Positions 1-10,599 of a stretch of 64,000 nt of DNA are shown one piece after another. Position 1 is the first letter of the stretch; every line of letters begins with the position of its first letter. The DNA comes from Nothopassalora personata (lineage: Eukaryota > Ascomycota > Dothideomycetes > Mycosphaerellales > Mycosphaerellaceae), in assembly GCA_033816765.1 (NCBI GenBank), contig CM066293.1, forward strand, positions 62,001-126,000. Reading direction: 5' to 3'. Below the pieces are notes generated by a model. The model had not been told where the DNA came from. It did not search any database and saw nothing but the letters and a program-made list of their open reading frames with translations. A program made the translations under genes and the position numbers.

Positions 1-77
1 CTGCGGAAACGACCAATCATCGTATCGGCGGCTTCCTTTCTTCTGGTGGCGTGCTTCTCATGTCGTTTCTTGATGGA

Positions 78-1736
78 TCAGTAATCTGGCCACTGGTTAT
101 CAACTTCCTCCCTCCACGCTCTGAAGCCACCTCTGATATCCTTGATATTGACTTGCCCCCCACGGACACCTTCCGGCAGTCCATTCAGCAAATCCTGCAC
201 CGCTTTCGCCGCCAGCTGCGAGTCGTTTCCGAATCTACACACCACATACACATCCCTCTGCATCCCATTTGAAAGCGGCGTTAATGCGCCACTATGCATC
301 GCCTTTTCCAGCCATCGATCTGCACTACCTTGCCAAGGTACATTGATGCTTCCTCTAAGCGCGCACATAGCATATTGTGTCTCGTCTCGCACATCGAGAA
401 GAACATTGCTGCCGTCTCGCGGCATGCGCGCAAAGTTCCCTGCTGTGATTCGCGACTCAGGTGGGAGCAAGTTGATAGGGTTCGTGATGCCGCAAAATGC
501 AGCGTAGTCCATGCTGCCATCAGTCAACTGCTCTGACGTGATGGTAGCTTGTGCTGAACAAGCAACGCATGTAGCGTGTCGCCCTCGCATCCTGACTGAA
601 CGGAACTGCGGTGTGGAGAAGGCGGAGAAGATGAGCATTTGTGCTCGAGGCGATTCCGCTATGTGGTGACGGTCGATGGACGTGTTGCGCTGTGGTCCCG
701 CCGTAATGAGCTTGATCGCTTCAAGGGCTTGAAGGACACCCATAGCGCCCACAACTGGACCTAGAACGCCACCTTCGCCGCAGGAGAGGACGCTGTCGGC
801 TGGTGGTGGTTTCGGGAAGATGCATCGGTAGCAAGGACCTCCTGTTGGATCGCCGGGCATTCGTGGTGGGTTGTTCAGGACAATCAGTTGTCCTTCGGTT
901 CTGAGCGCGGCAGCGGAGACGAGCGGTTTGCCAGTGAGGACGCAGGCGTCTGAAATGAGGTATCGTGATGTGGGGTGGTCCGTGCAGTCGAGGATCAGGT
1001 CGTAAGTAGAGAAGACTGCAACTGCTATCGAGGGAGGCAAATGAAAGGGATGGCGTTCGTACTTCACGAGAGGGTTCAACCTACCATGTCCAGATCAGCC
1101 TCCCTTGTGCCGCGTTGCTTATGCTGGTGGGTGCACGTACTCTCGCAGATACTCCCAAGCACTATCAACCTTGCTTTTTCCTATGCGAGGTGTAGAGTGT
1201 GCGACTTGTCGATGCAGGTTCGACACCTCGACGACATCACCATCCATAAGCCCGAGCGTGCCAACGCCAGCTCCAGCGAGATACGCCGCAGCAGGACATC
1301 CCAGCCCACCACATCCTACCACCAGCACTTTCGCGTTCTTGAGACGGAGCTGCCCATGCAGACCGACCTCACTCACGATCATCTGCCGCCCATATCGCTT
1401 ATATTCTTCACCCGCCAGTGGCCACCTCGAGCTTACTGGTTCGGGTGTCACAAACTCTTTCTCCATGCCCGTGTCATGGCGGATCTCACAAGCCAGATCG
1501 TCCGGACTACTCGCCGTCCCGTCATAGCCATGGAGGTCGTCTGTCAAAGCCGACAGTGTCTCGCCGATCCACTCAGGCGGGAAGCCGCCCTGATATGCGG
1601 CCTCCAGTTGCCGGGCAGTCTCAGCGCGTGACTCTGCTTGTTCTAGTTGGGCTTTCAGGCTGGCGAGTTGTGATTCCGTGGCGGCAACTTGCTTGCGGAG
1701 GAGCGCGATCTGGTCGGCCATACTTTGGAAGGCCAT
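78..1736 (-). CDS. UBA4: Uba4/MOCS3-type E1-like sulfurtransferase (ThiF adenylyltransferase plus rhodanese)
   Basis: Two exons, 1736-1141 and 1080-78, give 532 residues. The protein activates the ubiquitin-like modifier Urm1 by adenylation and thiocarboxylation for tRNA wobble-uridine thiolation and urmylation in the cytosol (family knowledge). Seen in the sequence: N-terminal heptad-rich helix (about 5-45); ThiF/MoeB domain with GCGGLG at 141-146 and [15 protein letters not shown] at about 163-177; zinc cysteine pairs 282/285 (CYRC) and 370/373 (CVAC); likely thioester Cys299 in [10 protein letters not shown]-terminal rhodanese domain with LLDVRDE at about 426 and active-site Cys480 in CRFGNDS. 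The intron restores the conserved stretch REL-NPLVKY across the join. The start is the first ATG of the open frame; length is slightly above the usual 430-500 because of the helix. Divergent from the RTG2-like gene. Confidence 0.95.
1081..1140 (-). other. 60-bp spliceosomal intron of the UBA4 gene
   Basis: Read on the minus strand it begins GTACGT and ends GGTAG. Splicing joins CGA-GA to G-TTG-AAC in frame and removes an in-frame stop. Length and GT-AG ends are typical of filamentous fungi. Confidence 0.92.
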
Positions 1737-2166
1737 CGTGATGGTCGTGGGAGGAGCACATGGGCGGTCTGATGTTCTGATTTAGCACTCGTGTCGTACT
1801 ATAAGACCTGACCAACTCGGCACCATCGGGAGGCTGTTTTTCCGGCTCCCGCACTTATGTTTCTCCGTCTCTTTCTACACAAATGGAACCCCATCAGGTT
1901 TCTTATTGTACTGTATGAACTCCGCCCGAATGCGAGAGTCTAGTGTATGCTGATCGTGTTGTGCGTGTGCGGGACCGGCGGCTGGAGCGGGAAGGCCTCA
2001 CCAAAGTCGTCTCCACCAAAAGCGTCAAGCTTGAGGTGACATTACTTAGCGTTATCCTGAAGCGAACCAATGAGCGACAGCTTCCAAGAAATTTGTGGTC
2101 AACTGCATCACTTCACCTTTTATGCTAACAATTGCTACTTCATCCATGTTCGGGACTCTAAGCAAA
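1737..2166. promoter_or_regulatory. Shared intergenic region between divergent UBA4 and RTG2-like genes
   Basis: About 430 bp separates the two start codons, so both promoters and 5' leaders must lie here. No TATA box or named factor site could be assigned by eye. Two further in-frame ATGs (2122, 2146) precede the chosen RTG2 start and fall in this interval. Confidence 0.55.
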
Positions 2167-3912
2167 ATGGCTTCACCGCTTGAAAATGATCCGCAGCATC
2201 ATCGCGGCCTGGTGGATATGGGAAGCAATGGCATACGATTCAGCATCACAAGCCTTCAGCCGCCAACCCAGCGGATTATGCCGACGTTATACCAGCATCG
2301 CGCAGGCATATCATTATATGATGCACAATACTCCGAGAGTGGCGAGCGGGTGCCGATCGATCATAGCACCATCGACGCCGTGGTTGCCTCTTTCAAACAG
2401 TTCAAGCGCACCTGCCAAGATTTTGAGGTGCCTGAGGAGCACATCACCGTACTCGCCACGGAAGCCACGAGGACTGCAGTCAACTCTGAAGACTTCCGAG
2501 TCCAGATCAAGCAAAAGGTAGGTTGGAATGTGACTCTGCTGCCGAAGGAAGACGAAGGTCGGATCGGAGCTATGGGTATCGCAAGCTCACTACCAGAAGT
2601 CACTGGTCTCGTCATGGACCTGGGCGGTGGTAGCACCCAACTCAGCTGGTTGATCAAGCAAGGCGATGCGCACGGCGTCCAAATGCCCGAATCAGGTGCC
2701 GTCAGCATGCCTTATGGCGCTGCTGCCATGTCGAGACGCCTAGCTGAAGCTGAGCGCAACGGCACCACTGCTCAACTCAAGAAGGAGATCAAGACGGCTG
2801 TGACAGATGCGTACGCTAATCTGAAAGTCCCATCAGAGCTGGAAGAGGCCGCTCAAAGATCCGGTGGTTTTACGCTGTACCTCTCCGGTGGCGGCTTTAG
2901 AGGCTGGGGATACGTTCTGATGAGCCAGCACCGCGTGCAGCCATATCCGATTCCAGCCATCAACGGCTTCAAAGTCAGGAGGAGAGAGTTCCTCAGCACA
3001 GATCAGGTAAAGGCAGCAGCGGCAAAGTCCCTGGAGATAGGTGACGAGAGCGACCTGTTCCGCATATCAGAAAGACGAGCAGGCCAAGTACCAGCAGTGG
3101 CGCTCCTCGTGAATGTGCTCGCAGAGGCTTTGCCTCAAGTCAAAGAAGTCCGCTTCTGCCAAGGTGGCGTAAGAGAAGGCTACCTCTTTTCATCACTGTC
3201 AGAAGAAGTGAGAGCACAGATCCCCTTGGTTGTAGCAACGCAACCACTCGTCAGTCGTTCCTCGGTGCCTCTCGTACAGCTTCTCTTGGCTTCCCTACCT
3301 GAAGGACCGACATCTGGTGCAGTCGATGACTACAAGAGCATCTTCGCGCCAGAACTGCTCGAAGCCTTCGCAAACCTCATCTACCACCACAGTTCCCATT
3401 CTAAAGACCTGCAAGCCTCCGCTGCGCTACGAACCACTACATCCGGCCACCTAGCCGGCGTCCATGGTATCACACACGAAGCACGTACACTCATCGCACT
3501 TCTTCTGTGCGCCAGATGGGGAGGCTCAATCCCACCTTGCGACGAACCTTTCAAGTACACCCTCGAACAGCTTATCGAATCGTCATGGACCTTATGGTGG
3601 ATCAACTACTTGGGCGCGATCGCCGCTTTGATCGGCGGCGTACATCCTTCTGGTGTCAAGGATGCGGATCGTCTGCGCTTGCAAGCAACTTGGGAACAGG
3701 ATGAGAAGCGAAGACCTGTATTGACGTTGCACGCCACGATCACTGCAGATATTGACGAGGAGGTGTTCGGTATTGATGCACACAGTGTCGAGAAAGTCGG
3801 CAAGCGAAAGAGATGGATAGGTGGCAGAGACGGCATTGGGCACAAAGTGGCTGTCGAAGTTACTGCTGCTGACGGACGGGAGCTTCATTTGACTGCAGCA
3901 AACGATGAATGA
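2167..3912 (+). CDS. RTG2: Rtg2-like protein, exopolyphosphatase/GppA phosphatase fold
   Basis: A single-exon frame of 581 residues. Rtg2-type proteins have the actin-like Ppx/GppA ATPase fold; yeast Rtg2 relays mitochondrial stress to the nucleus (retrograde signalling). Visible fold motifs: DMGSNGIRF at 17-25 (first phosphate loop), LATEATR at 96-102, KEDEGRIGA at about 127-135 where the family has its acidic catalytic region, DLGGGST at 151-157 (second phosphate loop), and LSGGGFRGWGY at 239-249. The C-terminal half continues without break to a TGA. ATG at 2167 was chosen because its context (AAAATGG) is good and the conserved DMGSNG motif follows 16 residues later; ATGs at 2122 and 2146 are in frame and cannot be excluded. 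Whether it acts as Rtg2 or as a polyphosphatase cannot be told from sequence. Confidence 0.93.
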   Translation: MASPLENDPQHHRGLVDMGSNGIRFSITSLQPPTQRIMPTLYQHRAGISLYDAQYSESGERVPIDHSTIDAVVASFKQFKRTCQDFEVPEEHITVLATEATRTAVNSEDFRVQIKQKVGWNVTLLPKEDEGRIGAMGIASSLPEVTGLVMDLGGGSTQLSWLIKQGDAHGVQMPESGAVSMPYGAAAMSRRLAEAERNGTTAQLKKEIKTAVTDAYANLKVPSELEEAAQRSGGFTLYLSGGGFRGWGYVLMSQHRVQPYPIPAINGFKVRRREFLSTDQVKAAAAKSLEIGDESDLFRISERRAGQVPAVALLVNVLAEALPQVKEVRFCQGGVREGYLFSSLSEEVRAQIPLVVATQPLVSRSSVPLVQLLLASLPEGPTSGAVDDYKSIFAPELLEAFANLIYHHSSHSKDLQASAALRTTTSGHLAGVHGITHEARTLIALLLCARWGGSIPPCDEPFKYTLEQLIESSWTLWWINYLGAIAALIGGVHPSGVKDADRLRLQATWEQDEKRRPVLTLHATITADIDEEVFGIDAHSVEKVGKRKRWIGGRDGIGHKVAVEVTAADGRELHLTAANDE

Positions 3913-4144
3913 CGGTCAATCTGCTTACTCTGGAGAGTGGATATCGTCAAGACATAATTGAACACTCCTAAAAGCCGAGACTCCCCACGAGACCTTGTAC
4001 GGAATGTCGCCAAAAGCGAATTCCCCTTTATACGAACGCTTGCTGTGGCACACATGCTTAACTCATATACAGTCAATCGACGCGTCCCAGGTCACGACAC
4101 TACAGAGAACATCATGTACTACTCACGTCGCACCACCGAGGAGT
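3913..4144. other. Intergenic spacer downstream of the RTG2-like gene
   Basis: Ordinary-composition DNA holding the 3' flank of the RTG2-like gene. No convincing coding sequence, RNA gene or repeat is visible; the short open frames here have no recognisable motif. Confidence 0.5.
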
Positions 4145-5300
4145 TGAGGAATGTTCGTGGAGGATCGCAGAATCACCGTCGTTGTTCGTGCAGACTCAGC
4201 TAAGTCTGACCGAGAAGACCTCATTGAAGCTCTCTTGCGAGCCGACGAGCATCCACCAAGACCTTTCCGGTCCTTTGACTTACTAGCCGAGCTCAGAAAC
4301 AGAGTGTACGAGCCGCTCCTCGATAACGGTAGCCTAGCGACCGCCTTCCCATGCTTGTCGACAGATCTACCATGAGGCATCATCGACCATGCTATATGGC
4401 GCAAATGTATCTACCAGCAAGATCTTGCCCTCATCACTACACAATGGACGAAACGCTGGCAACCACTCCCCTTCAAATGGACATTCACGAGGGAAAGCAG
4501 CCGTCTTCCATCTGAAATGGCCAGTAGTCCGTAAGAAGGTGGCACGCATAAAAATCGTCTTCTAATCGGCGTGGTACTCAGGGTACGTTCCAACGACTTG
4601 CTCTCGGACATATGGAAGTGGTTGCAAGGACAAACATCATGAGCGAGCTTCGATCACGAACCAGATCTTGTACTCCTTGTCCCTAATCCTCGCTCCAGAG
4701 AACAAGCTCAAGAAAGTCACCATCGATGTGCCACCGATGCCGGGAAGAAATCCAAATCTTAGGCCTTACGATAATTGCACCTGTATCGAATCAGCATTTG
4801 GACTACTCCGCCTCCTCCCACAATCGGACGTCACCAAAGCTGATTTCGGTCACACCACGAGCCAAGAAGCCATTGATACCATCCAATGCCTCTGGGACGA
4901 ACGACCCCTGCTGGACTCTATAACACAATATCCCGCTTCAGAAATGATCCGAGGGCATCGAGCAGGCGATAGTATGCTGGAAACGAGTTCAGCGAGTGGA
5001 TGGACTTTTCCGACCAATTCGACGATGTGGTTCAACGGAAGTATCGCCATAATTCCGCTGGTAGCATCAGCAATCCAGAGATGAACTGCATCAATCGTCG
5101 CTCGGGAGAGATCACATCTACACTTTACTATATTCAGGGACAATCATCGACAAATCGGCACTTGCTGTGGCAAAAACCGCGCTCCGTAGACATTTGGATA
5201 GTCTGGATCTGGAACAACTCCGGGCGCAGGCGGGGCAGACGGCCATGACTAAGGCAGCATTTGGAGAAGATGGAGGGTGCTCTCAAGGAGCTGGAGTGAG
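4145..5300 (+). pseudogene. Decayed hypothetical fungal gene with ELRNRVYE (2EXR/F-box-like) motif
   Basis: Coding-like blocks follow each other in different plus-strand frames. Block 1 (4151-4375) begins at ATG and contains FDLLAELRNRVYE, the short motif typical of many fungal 2EXR/F-box-like hypothetical proteins, then meets TGA. Block 2 (about 4668-4990) reads TIDVPPMPGRNPNLRPYDN and further plausible protein. Block 3 (about 5157-5300) reads ALAVAKTALRRHLDSLDLEQ, and a further one-base shift near 5278 would lead to a natural-looking end at a TGA. At least three frame changes and internal stops point to a relic rather than introns, since no good splice pairs fix them all. It is not visibly RIP-mutated and lies next to the repeat boundary. 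Function unknown. Confidence 0.5.
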
Positions 5301-5759
5301 TAGGACGGGTCCAGCCGATCAACGGCAGAGCGGATGGATGGGACTAGCTTCACCGCAGTCAGCAAAGATCAGCATCACTACGAACCACCCAAGTTGGGCT
5401 TGACCGGAAGTATAAGCCAAGAATCGGGCTTGAGTGAATCGGACTAATCGATTCTGTCACAATTTTCTCCCATCTCTCGGCCGACGTTGACATTCAAAGT
5501 GCGAAGCTTCATTCCCTACGCGAACATAGCCATTAGGAAGTCCACAAAACCACTATCTGTGATATCAAACCTCCCCCGCCAACACAACTCCCCCACAACG
5601 CAAGTCTGTAACAACAATGCGGATTGGCGTTGGGAGCAGCATACGTGTTTTTCCCGAAGCATCCACCCCCAATCAACGACATACAAAAAATATTGGCAGT
5701 CCCTATCCGCTATACCTAACTTGAACTAGTCCGCATACCGCATGCCTTACGCTGCGCCA
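5301..5759. other. Gene-free flank at the edge of the AT-rich region
   Basis: Normal base composition; short open frames only, none recognisable. The change to TA-dominated sequence occurs just after GTTGGGAGTAGTAAGAG near 5762. Confidence 0.5.
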
Positions 5760-7413
5760 GTGTTGGGAGTAGTAAGAGTAAGTAGTAAATAGTAACAGTA
5801 TAGTAATTACTCTTACTATAAATTGTAAGAGTAATAGTAGATAGTAATTACCACATTTTCCGAGGGTCTAGAGTAATACTAATTACTATAGTAGTAGAGC
5901 AATAGTAATAGTAAGAGAATATTAGGAGTAATAGTAAATAGTAATTACTATATAGTAAGTAGTATTACTATTAATAGTATAATAGGTACTAAACTAAGCT
6001 ATTAAATAAAGCTACTTAGGATAGATTCTATAGCTACTCTATAGAGTCTATTTAAGACTAATTAATAGTCTAGTAGAGATATTAAGTAGGTATATTATAT
6101 CTATATAGCCTAGAGCTTATTACTTAAGACTATATATAATTACTATATATTTAATAGAGTATATTTAATATAGGAAGTAAAGTAGTTAGATCGTTAGATA
6201 TCTACTTAAACTTATATACTTTATTAATATATAGCGCTATATCTCTTAATATAGTAACTATAAGATAATCCCTATATACTAGATATACTACTTAGTATAT
6301 AGACTAGATATTAACGTCTAAAAATTAGCTATATTATTAGGTTATAAATTTACAATACCTAAGACCTTTAGAATCTAAAAACTTTAGTTTATTAAATTTA
6401 TAGATATAATATACTACTATATATACTATATATTAACTATCAACTAACTTAGCGTTAGCTTACGTAATTTAACGCTAAAATTAGGGTAGGGTTACCCCTA
6501 AAGCCTAAGGGATAGCTAAATAATATAATTTAAGATACTAGTAGATATACGATCTCTTTAGCTATATATACCTTATTATTAAATACCTCTAGTATAATTA
6601 CTAAATATATGTTCTATTAGTATTTTATAAAGCTAAATATAGAATATATATTATGAATAAATTAGTCTATAAGTTAAGGAAAAGGAGCTATAGAGAGTAA
6701 TAATAGTAGACTTGTTAATTATCTCTATCTCTATCTACCTATCTATATACTATATACTATACTTAGTATGTTATTTAATCTAAGTTACCGTCGCTTTTCG
6801 AGTCTTTATTAGAAGTAGAGTCTTAATATACTAGACTAATAGGAAAGTTGAATATATTTAATAAGGACTATAGAAAGGAGGAACACGATACTATAAATAA
6901 TTATGTATATAGTAATCTAAGTTAGACAGCTATAGAGAACTTAAAGATTAAGGAGCTAGGTAATATACTAGCTAATTGTAGTACTTAGTAGTACTAATAA
7001 TAATAGTATACTAGTATATAAAGGTCTAGTTTCTTAGTTTAGTCTTATACTATTATAGTTATATTATACCTATAAATACGCTATAGTATTAATAATATAC
7101 TAATATATATATTAATAGTAGTATATCCTTAATAGATCTCTAAGTATAGCTTTTATACTATAAGACTTAATATATTAATCTTAAGACTATTATAACTTAT
7201 AGCCTAAAGTAACTTAGTATATTAGTATTATATATATATAAGTATTGCAAAGTAAAATAATACTAGTTTAAAGTATAGTTAGTTATATATATTCCTAAGA
7301 AGTAATATAGAAGATAGATATAAGTCTTTAAGACTTAGGATTTAAATAATAAAAAAACTAACGCCTACCGCCTAAAGCCTAATACCTAGAACCTTTTTTC
7401 TAGATAGTAGTAT
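5760..7413. repeat. AT-rich, RIP-degraded DNA with TAGTAA-type low complexity
   Basis: Almost no CA or TG dinucleotides remain and TA is everywhere, as expected of exhaustive RIP. The first 200 bp are dominated by AGTAGTAAGAGTAAGTAG-like strings, the inverse of tails seen in LTR-like repeats near 38500 and 46900. No gene or domain can be read. Probably remains of one or more retroelements, but no ends could be fixed. Confidence 0.5.
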
Positions 7414-7779
7414 TGACGACTGATAGGTTATGTTAACCTTAGGTTTAGAGGGGGTCCCTTAGGTCCAACTTGCCCTAATTTCATTTAGGTTTAATTGGAC
7501 ATTTAGGCAAGCCAGCAGGACCTAGTATAGCTGTTAAGATATATACTGCGTAGTTGAGCATTGTAAGCGCATCATTAAGGCAACAATTCAATTCATACCT
7601 TGCGAGTAGAGGGCATAGGGGTTTAGGGTCCGCCAATCCTCTTGTTTTATCTAGCTACTACGCTACTCGTTACGTGACCTGATTTCCCGGTCCCGGGACC
7701 GGCAAATACCCCTGCTTACGTAAGCACCGCTCCATACCACCACAACTCGGATAGGCCTATATAGGGTGGTTAGTAGACA
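7414..7779 (+). repeat. Gypsy A 5' LTR (366 bp)
   Basis: Begins TGACGACTGATAGG and ends TTAGTAGACA (TG...CA). Its inverted relative at 50997-51360 is 364 bp and matches along its whole length, with CA to TA and TG to TA differences. Contains the palindrome CCGGTCCCGGGACCGG at 7687-7702. Confidence 0.88.
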
Positions 7780-7837
7780 TTATTTTAGTAGTTAATAAGG
7801 GGGTTTGTTAAGTGTACACCCGGTAGCGTATTAGCAT

Positions 7838-7990
7838 CTAGTTTGTAAGGTTAAAATCACGGTTTAAGGTCTAAGGTTCACGGTTAAGGTCATTACTTAA
7901 GGTTAAGGTTTAAGGTTAAGGTTTACGGTTAAGGTCGACTAAGGTCGAAAACACTTAAGGTCTAAGGTATTTAGCAACAATCACGGTTAC
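7838..7990 (+). repeat. Degenerate AAGGTT-type tandem repeat in the Gypsy A leader
   Basis: Strings such as TTAAGGTTAAGGTTTAAGG, TTTACGGTTAAGGTC and CTAAGGTCGAAAAC repeat the core (T)AAGGT(T/C) about a dozen times between the 5' LTR and gag. It is untranslated by position. The unit resembles, but is not, the fungal telomere unit TTAGGG. Confidence 0.6.
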
Positions 7991-8132
7991 AAGGTCCTAT
8001 TAAGTAACAACTAGTATTAGCACATTCTAAAGTAAGCACTACGTAACAATAGATACGGCTATATTACTAGAAAAACTTAGTACCTTTACCGACATAGGTA
8101 GAGGCTACGAACAGCCTATAAACCCTACGAAA

Positions 8133-9942
8133 ATGGAAGGGGTCTATAGGGATTCTATCCCTTATAAGGGGATAGAGGAATCGGAGGAAGGGGAAACACC
8201 TAAATCTAGTAAAGAAGGGAGAAGCGGAACTAGCGCCGCTAAATTAGGTATAGGTATAGGAACAAACAGCACAATTAGAATAGATGCTATAACTGCCCTC
8301 TTTAGACGATTAGTAGTAGCAATAGAAAACGCTAGCCCTCGCTTTCTACCTCTAGGAGGTGCTAAGAATCCGTTCTTTAATAGTACTAATGCTACTAAGT
8401 TCTAGGAGCGGTTTAGCGACCTAATAGACTAGTATCCGCCTCGGGCATCTATTAAGAAGGATAATTTCTAGGGTAGGTTTAAGCGCAATTGCGAAACTAC
8501 TATCCGGCGTATAGTTATAAGACTGCCTAGGTAGCTTACTAATAAGGCACGTTTTAGGAGGGCGTTCTTATTAGAGTTCTTAAGGTTTAACGCCTACTCG
8601 ATGTTAGGGAGTTAGAAATATCTTAAGGAGATTGTTAGGGCGTAGTAAGGTAAGAGGCCCGAAGAATAGGATATAAAGGAATTTATCCGCCTATTTGTAT
8701 CCTTAAGTAACCTAATTGAACCTAAGGATTTAGATAACAGCTCCCGGAGTCGCCTTCTCCTTTAGGGATTGCTAGAGGCAGTCGCGAAAGCGGTCTATAA
8801 GGCTTACGGGCTTTACCTAAAGCAACCTAAGAAGTTTAGGGACTTTTAGAGGATTCTCGATAAAGTTGCTAGCATCGTAGATAGTAAGGAGGGATAGAAA
8901 GCTATGTATATAGATTTCCCTCTTACTTTGCCTTAGCTACACCGCTTAGTCGTAAAGTAAATGCCGCGCCTTAAGCCTAAGATTAACACGCTTAAGAAGG
9001 CTACCTCTAGGACTATTATTAATAATAACCTAATCTAGAAGGTAGCTAAAATAAGCATACGTATATACTAGCGCGGTCGCGTCGCGGACGCGGGTACCTT
9101 CTACCCGAGCGAGAATTAACGCTCTATGTAACCGGAGAGGCACAACCTAGACACTAAACTGCAGGTTTACGTAATGTAGCGTCCCCTATCGTAGAATCGC
9201 GAACAGTCTAAAGCGATAGATAGTTGTTACTACAACTGTAGTAGTTCGAAGTACTAGGCTAGCAATTGTAGGGCAATGAGGTCCTTAATATCCCGGGGCT
9301 ACGTATACCTCGCCCCGAATAACTAGTAGTATCTAGGGAAAGAAGGCGATCCACGTCCTACTAAGTTCAACTTTTAGAGGGACTATAGTAAACCGAAACT
9401 GCTCTACATGCTCCCTCTACTCGAAGAACATTATAGACCGATCGAGTTTAACAACTAGTATAAGATTCCCGCACTACGTAAGTAATAGATAGGTAGGGAC
9501 TATACTAGGGTAACTAAGGTTACGCCTCCTAATTATTTTAAGCCCCCTCCTAACTTTAAGCATTTAATAGAGTATAGCCCTTAGGACGTACGGTCTAGCT
9601 AAATAGAGAAGGCTACTAGGACATATTAGGTCTCATTCGGAGAAAGTAAAGCGGAGTAGGCAATTGACTTAGGCGAGCTTAATAAGGTATCTGCCTATCC
9701 TATGCAGTCTAATAAAGTAAAAGGGAAGGTACCCGTAGGCATTCTAAAGAATCCGCACCCGAGGACCCGGTCCTTAGCCTAGGATCTACGAGCCCGAGCT
9801 AAGGCTACTAAGAAAGTTCGCCTACAATTGGAATAGGAGATCCGGTAAGCTAAGATTAACTAGTAGGAGGTTGAAATAATTAACGAAGTTAGTACTTAAA
9901 TAAGCGAAACTCAGTTATTAGCTAAATCCGGGGTAACCCTAG
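8133..9942 (+). pseudogene. Gypsy A gag (N-terminal part) with mutated zinc knuckle
   Basis: The first 90 codons (8133-8405) are open, from a start candidate reading MEGVYRDSIPYKG. The same frame continues past 9100 with stops at sites expected to be CAG, CAA or TGG. A CCHC knuckle lies at about 9222-9270: the frame now reads CYYNCSSSKYWASNC (W is TAG), so a Cys and the His have become Tyr through TGC or CAC to TAC changes, a RIP signature. Gag would form the particle and bind element RNA. Downstream it is cut at 9942 by Copia 1 and resumes at 17232. Confidence 0.75.
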
Positions 9943-10118
9943 TGTTGTGAATCAGGTGACTAAGGTCTATGTTAGTTAGGACTTAGTACACACACACTAC
10001 ATTACACTGTTTTCTATAGCTAGATAGTCTTACACCTCGTAGCAATTTATAAGGGTTACTAATCTACCCTATCGTTTCAATCTAGAAGCTTATACTCGTT
10101 AAATACCTACATACAACA
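9943..10118 (+). repeat. Copia 1 5' LTR
   Basis: Begins TGTTGTGAATCAGGTGAC and ends ACATACAACA. Nearly identical to 17051-17226, differing mainly by G to A and C to T changes. Confidence 0.93.
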
Positions 10119-10134
10119 GGTTATAAGCCCGGGT
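10117..10134 (+). other. Copia 1 primer-binding site (initiator tRNA anticodon-arm type)
   Basis: CAGGTTATAAGCCCGGGT directly follows the LTR. The reverse complement of GGTTATGAGCCC is the anticodon-arm sequence of eukaryotic initiator tRNA-Met; the present A is one TG to TA change away. Copia-type elements are known to prime from a half tRNA cleaved in the anticodon loop. Copia 2 has the same site. Confidence 0.75.
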
Positions 10135-10599
10135 GCTCCTCTACCTATCCAATTTAAAACCTAAATCGTTATCGAAGCTCTATTAAGGATTAGCTTACCT
10201 TGCTAGTAGACTCTACCCTACATTTGTTTTACGGACAACTACCTAATCGATTTGAGAACTACTGTAGGAGATCGGCACTAAGCACTAGTACCGTAGTATA
10301 GCATCTAAAAGAGCTAGACTAGGTATAGAGTTTAGAAACAACACCTCTAGCAACCTAGTAAGATCCGCTAAGGACAACTAGGTACTTAGGAAAGGCGTGC
10401 AGTTCTAGGCATAGAAATCTATGCTAATTAGCGCACTACTAGAGAAGGATCTAGTTGGATACGTGATCTATAATCTAGACTAGGTTGACCTAAAGTACGC
10501 TCTAAACAGGGCAGCTTATAATCAACCCTAAGATGCAACTAAGAATGTCTAAGATAAGACTGCCTAGAATAAAGCCCCTTAGGACATTACTAGTAGTGT

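Noticed and set aside
975..1631. Long plus-strand open frame opposite UBA4
   Set aside because: Shadow of the well-supported UBA4 coding sequence on the other strand.
7838..7990. Internal telomere array
   Set aside because: Unit is (T)AAGGT(T/C), not TTAGGG, is irregular, and lies at the leader position of a retroelement.
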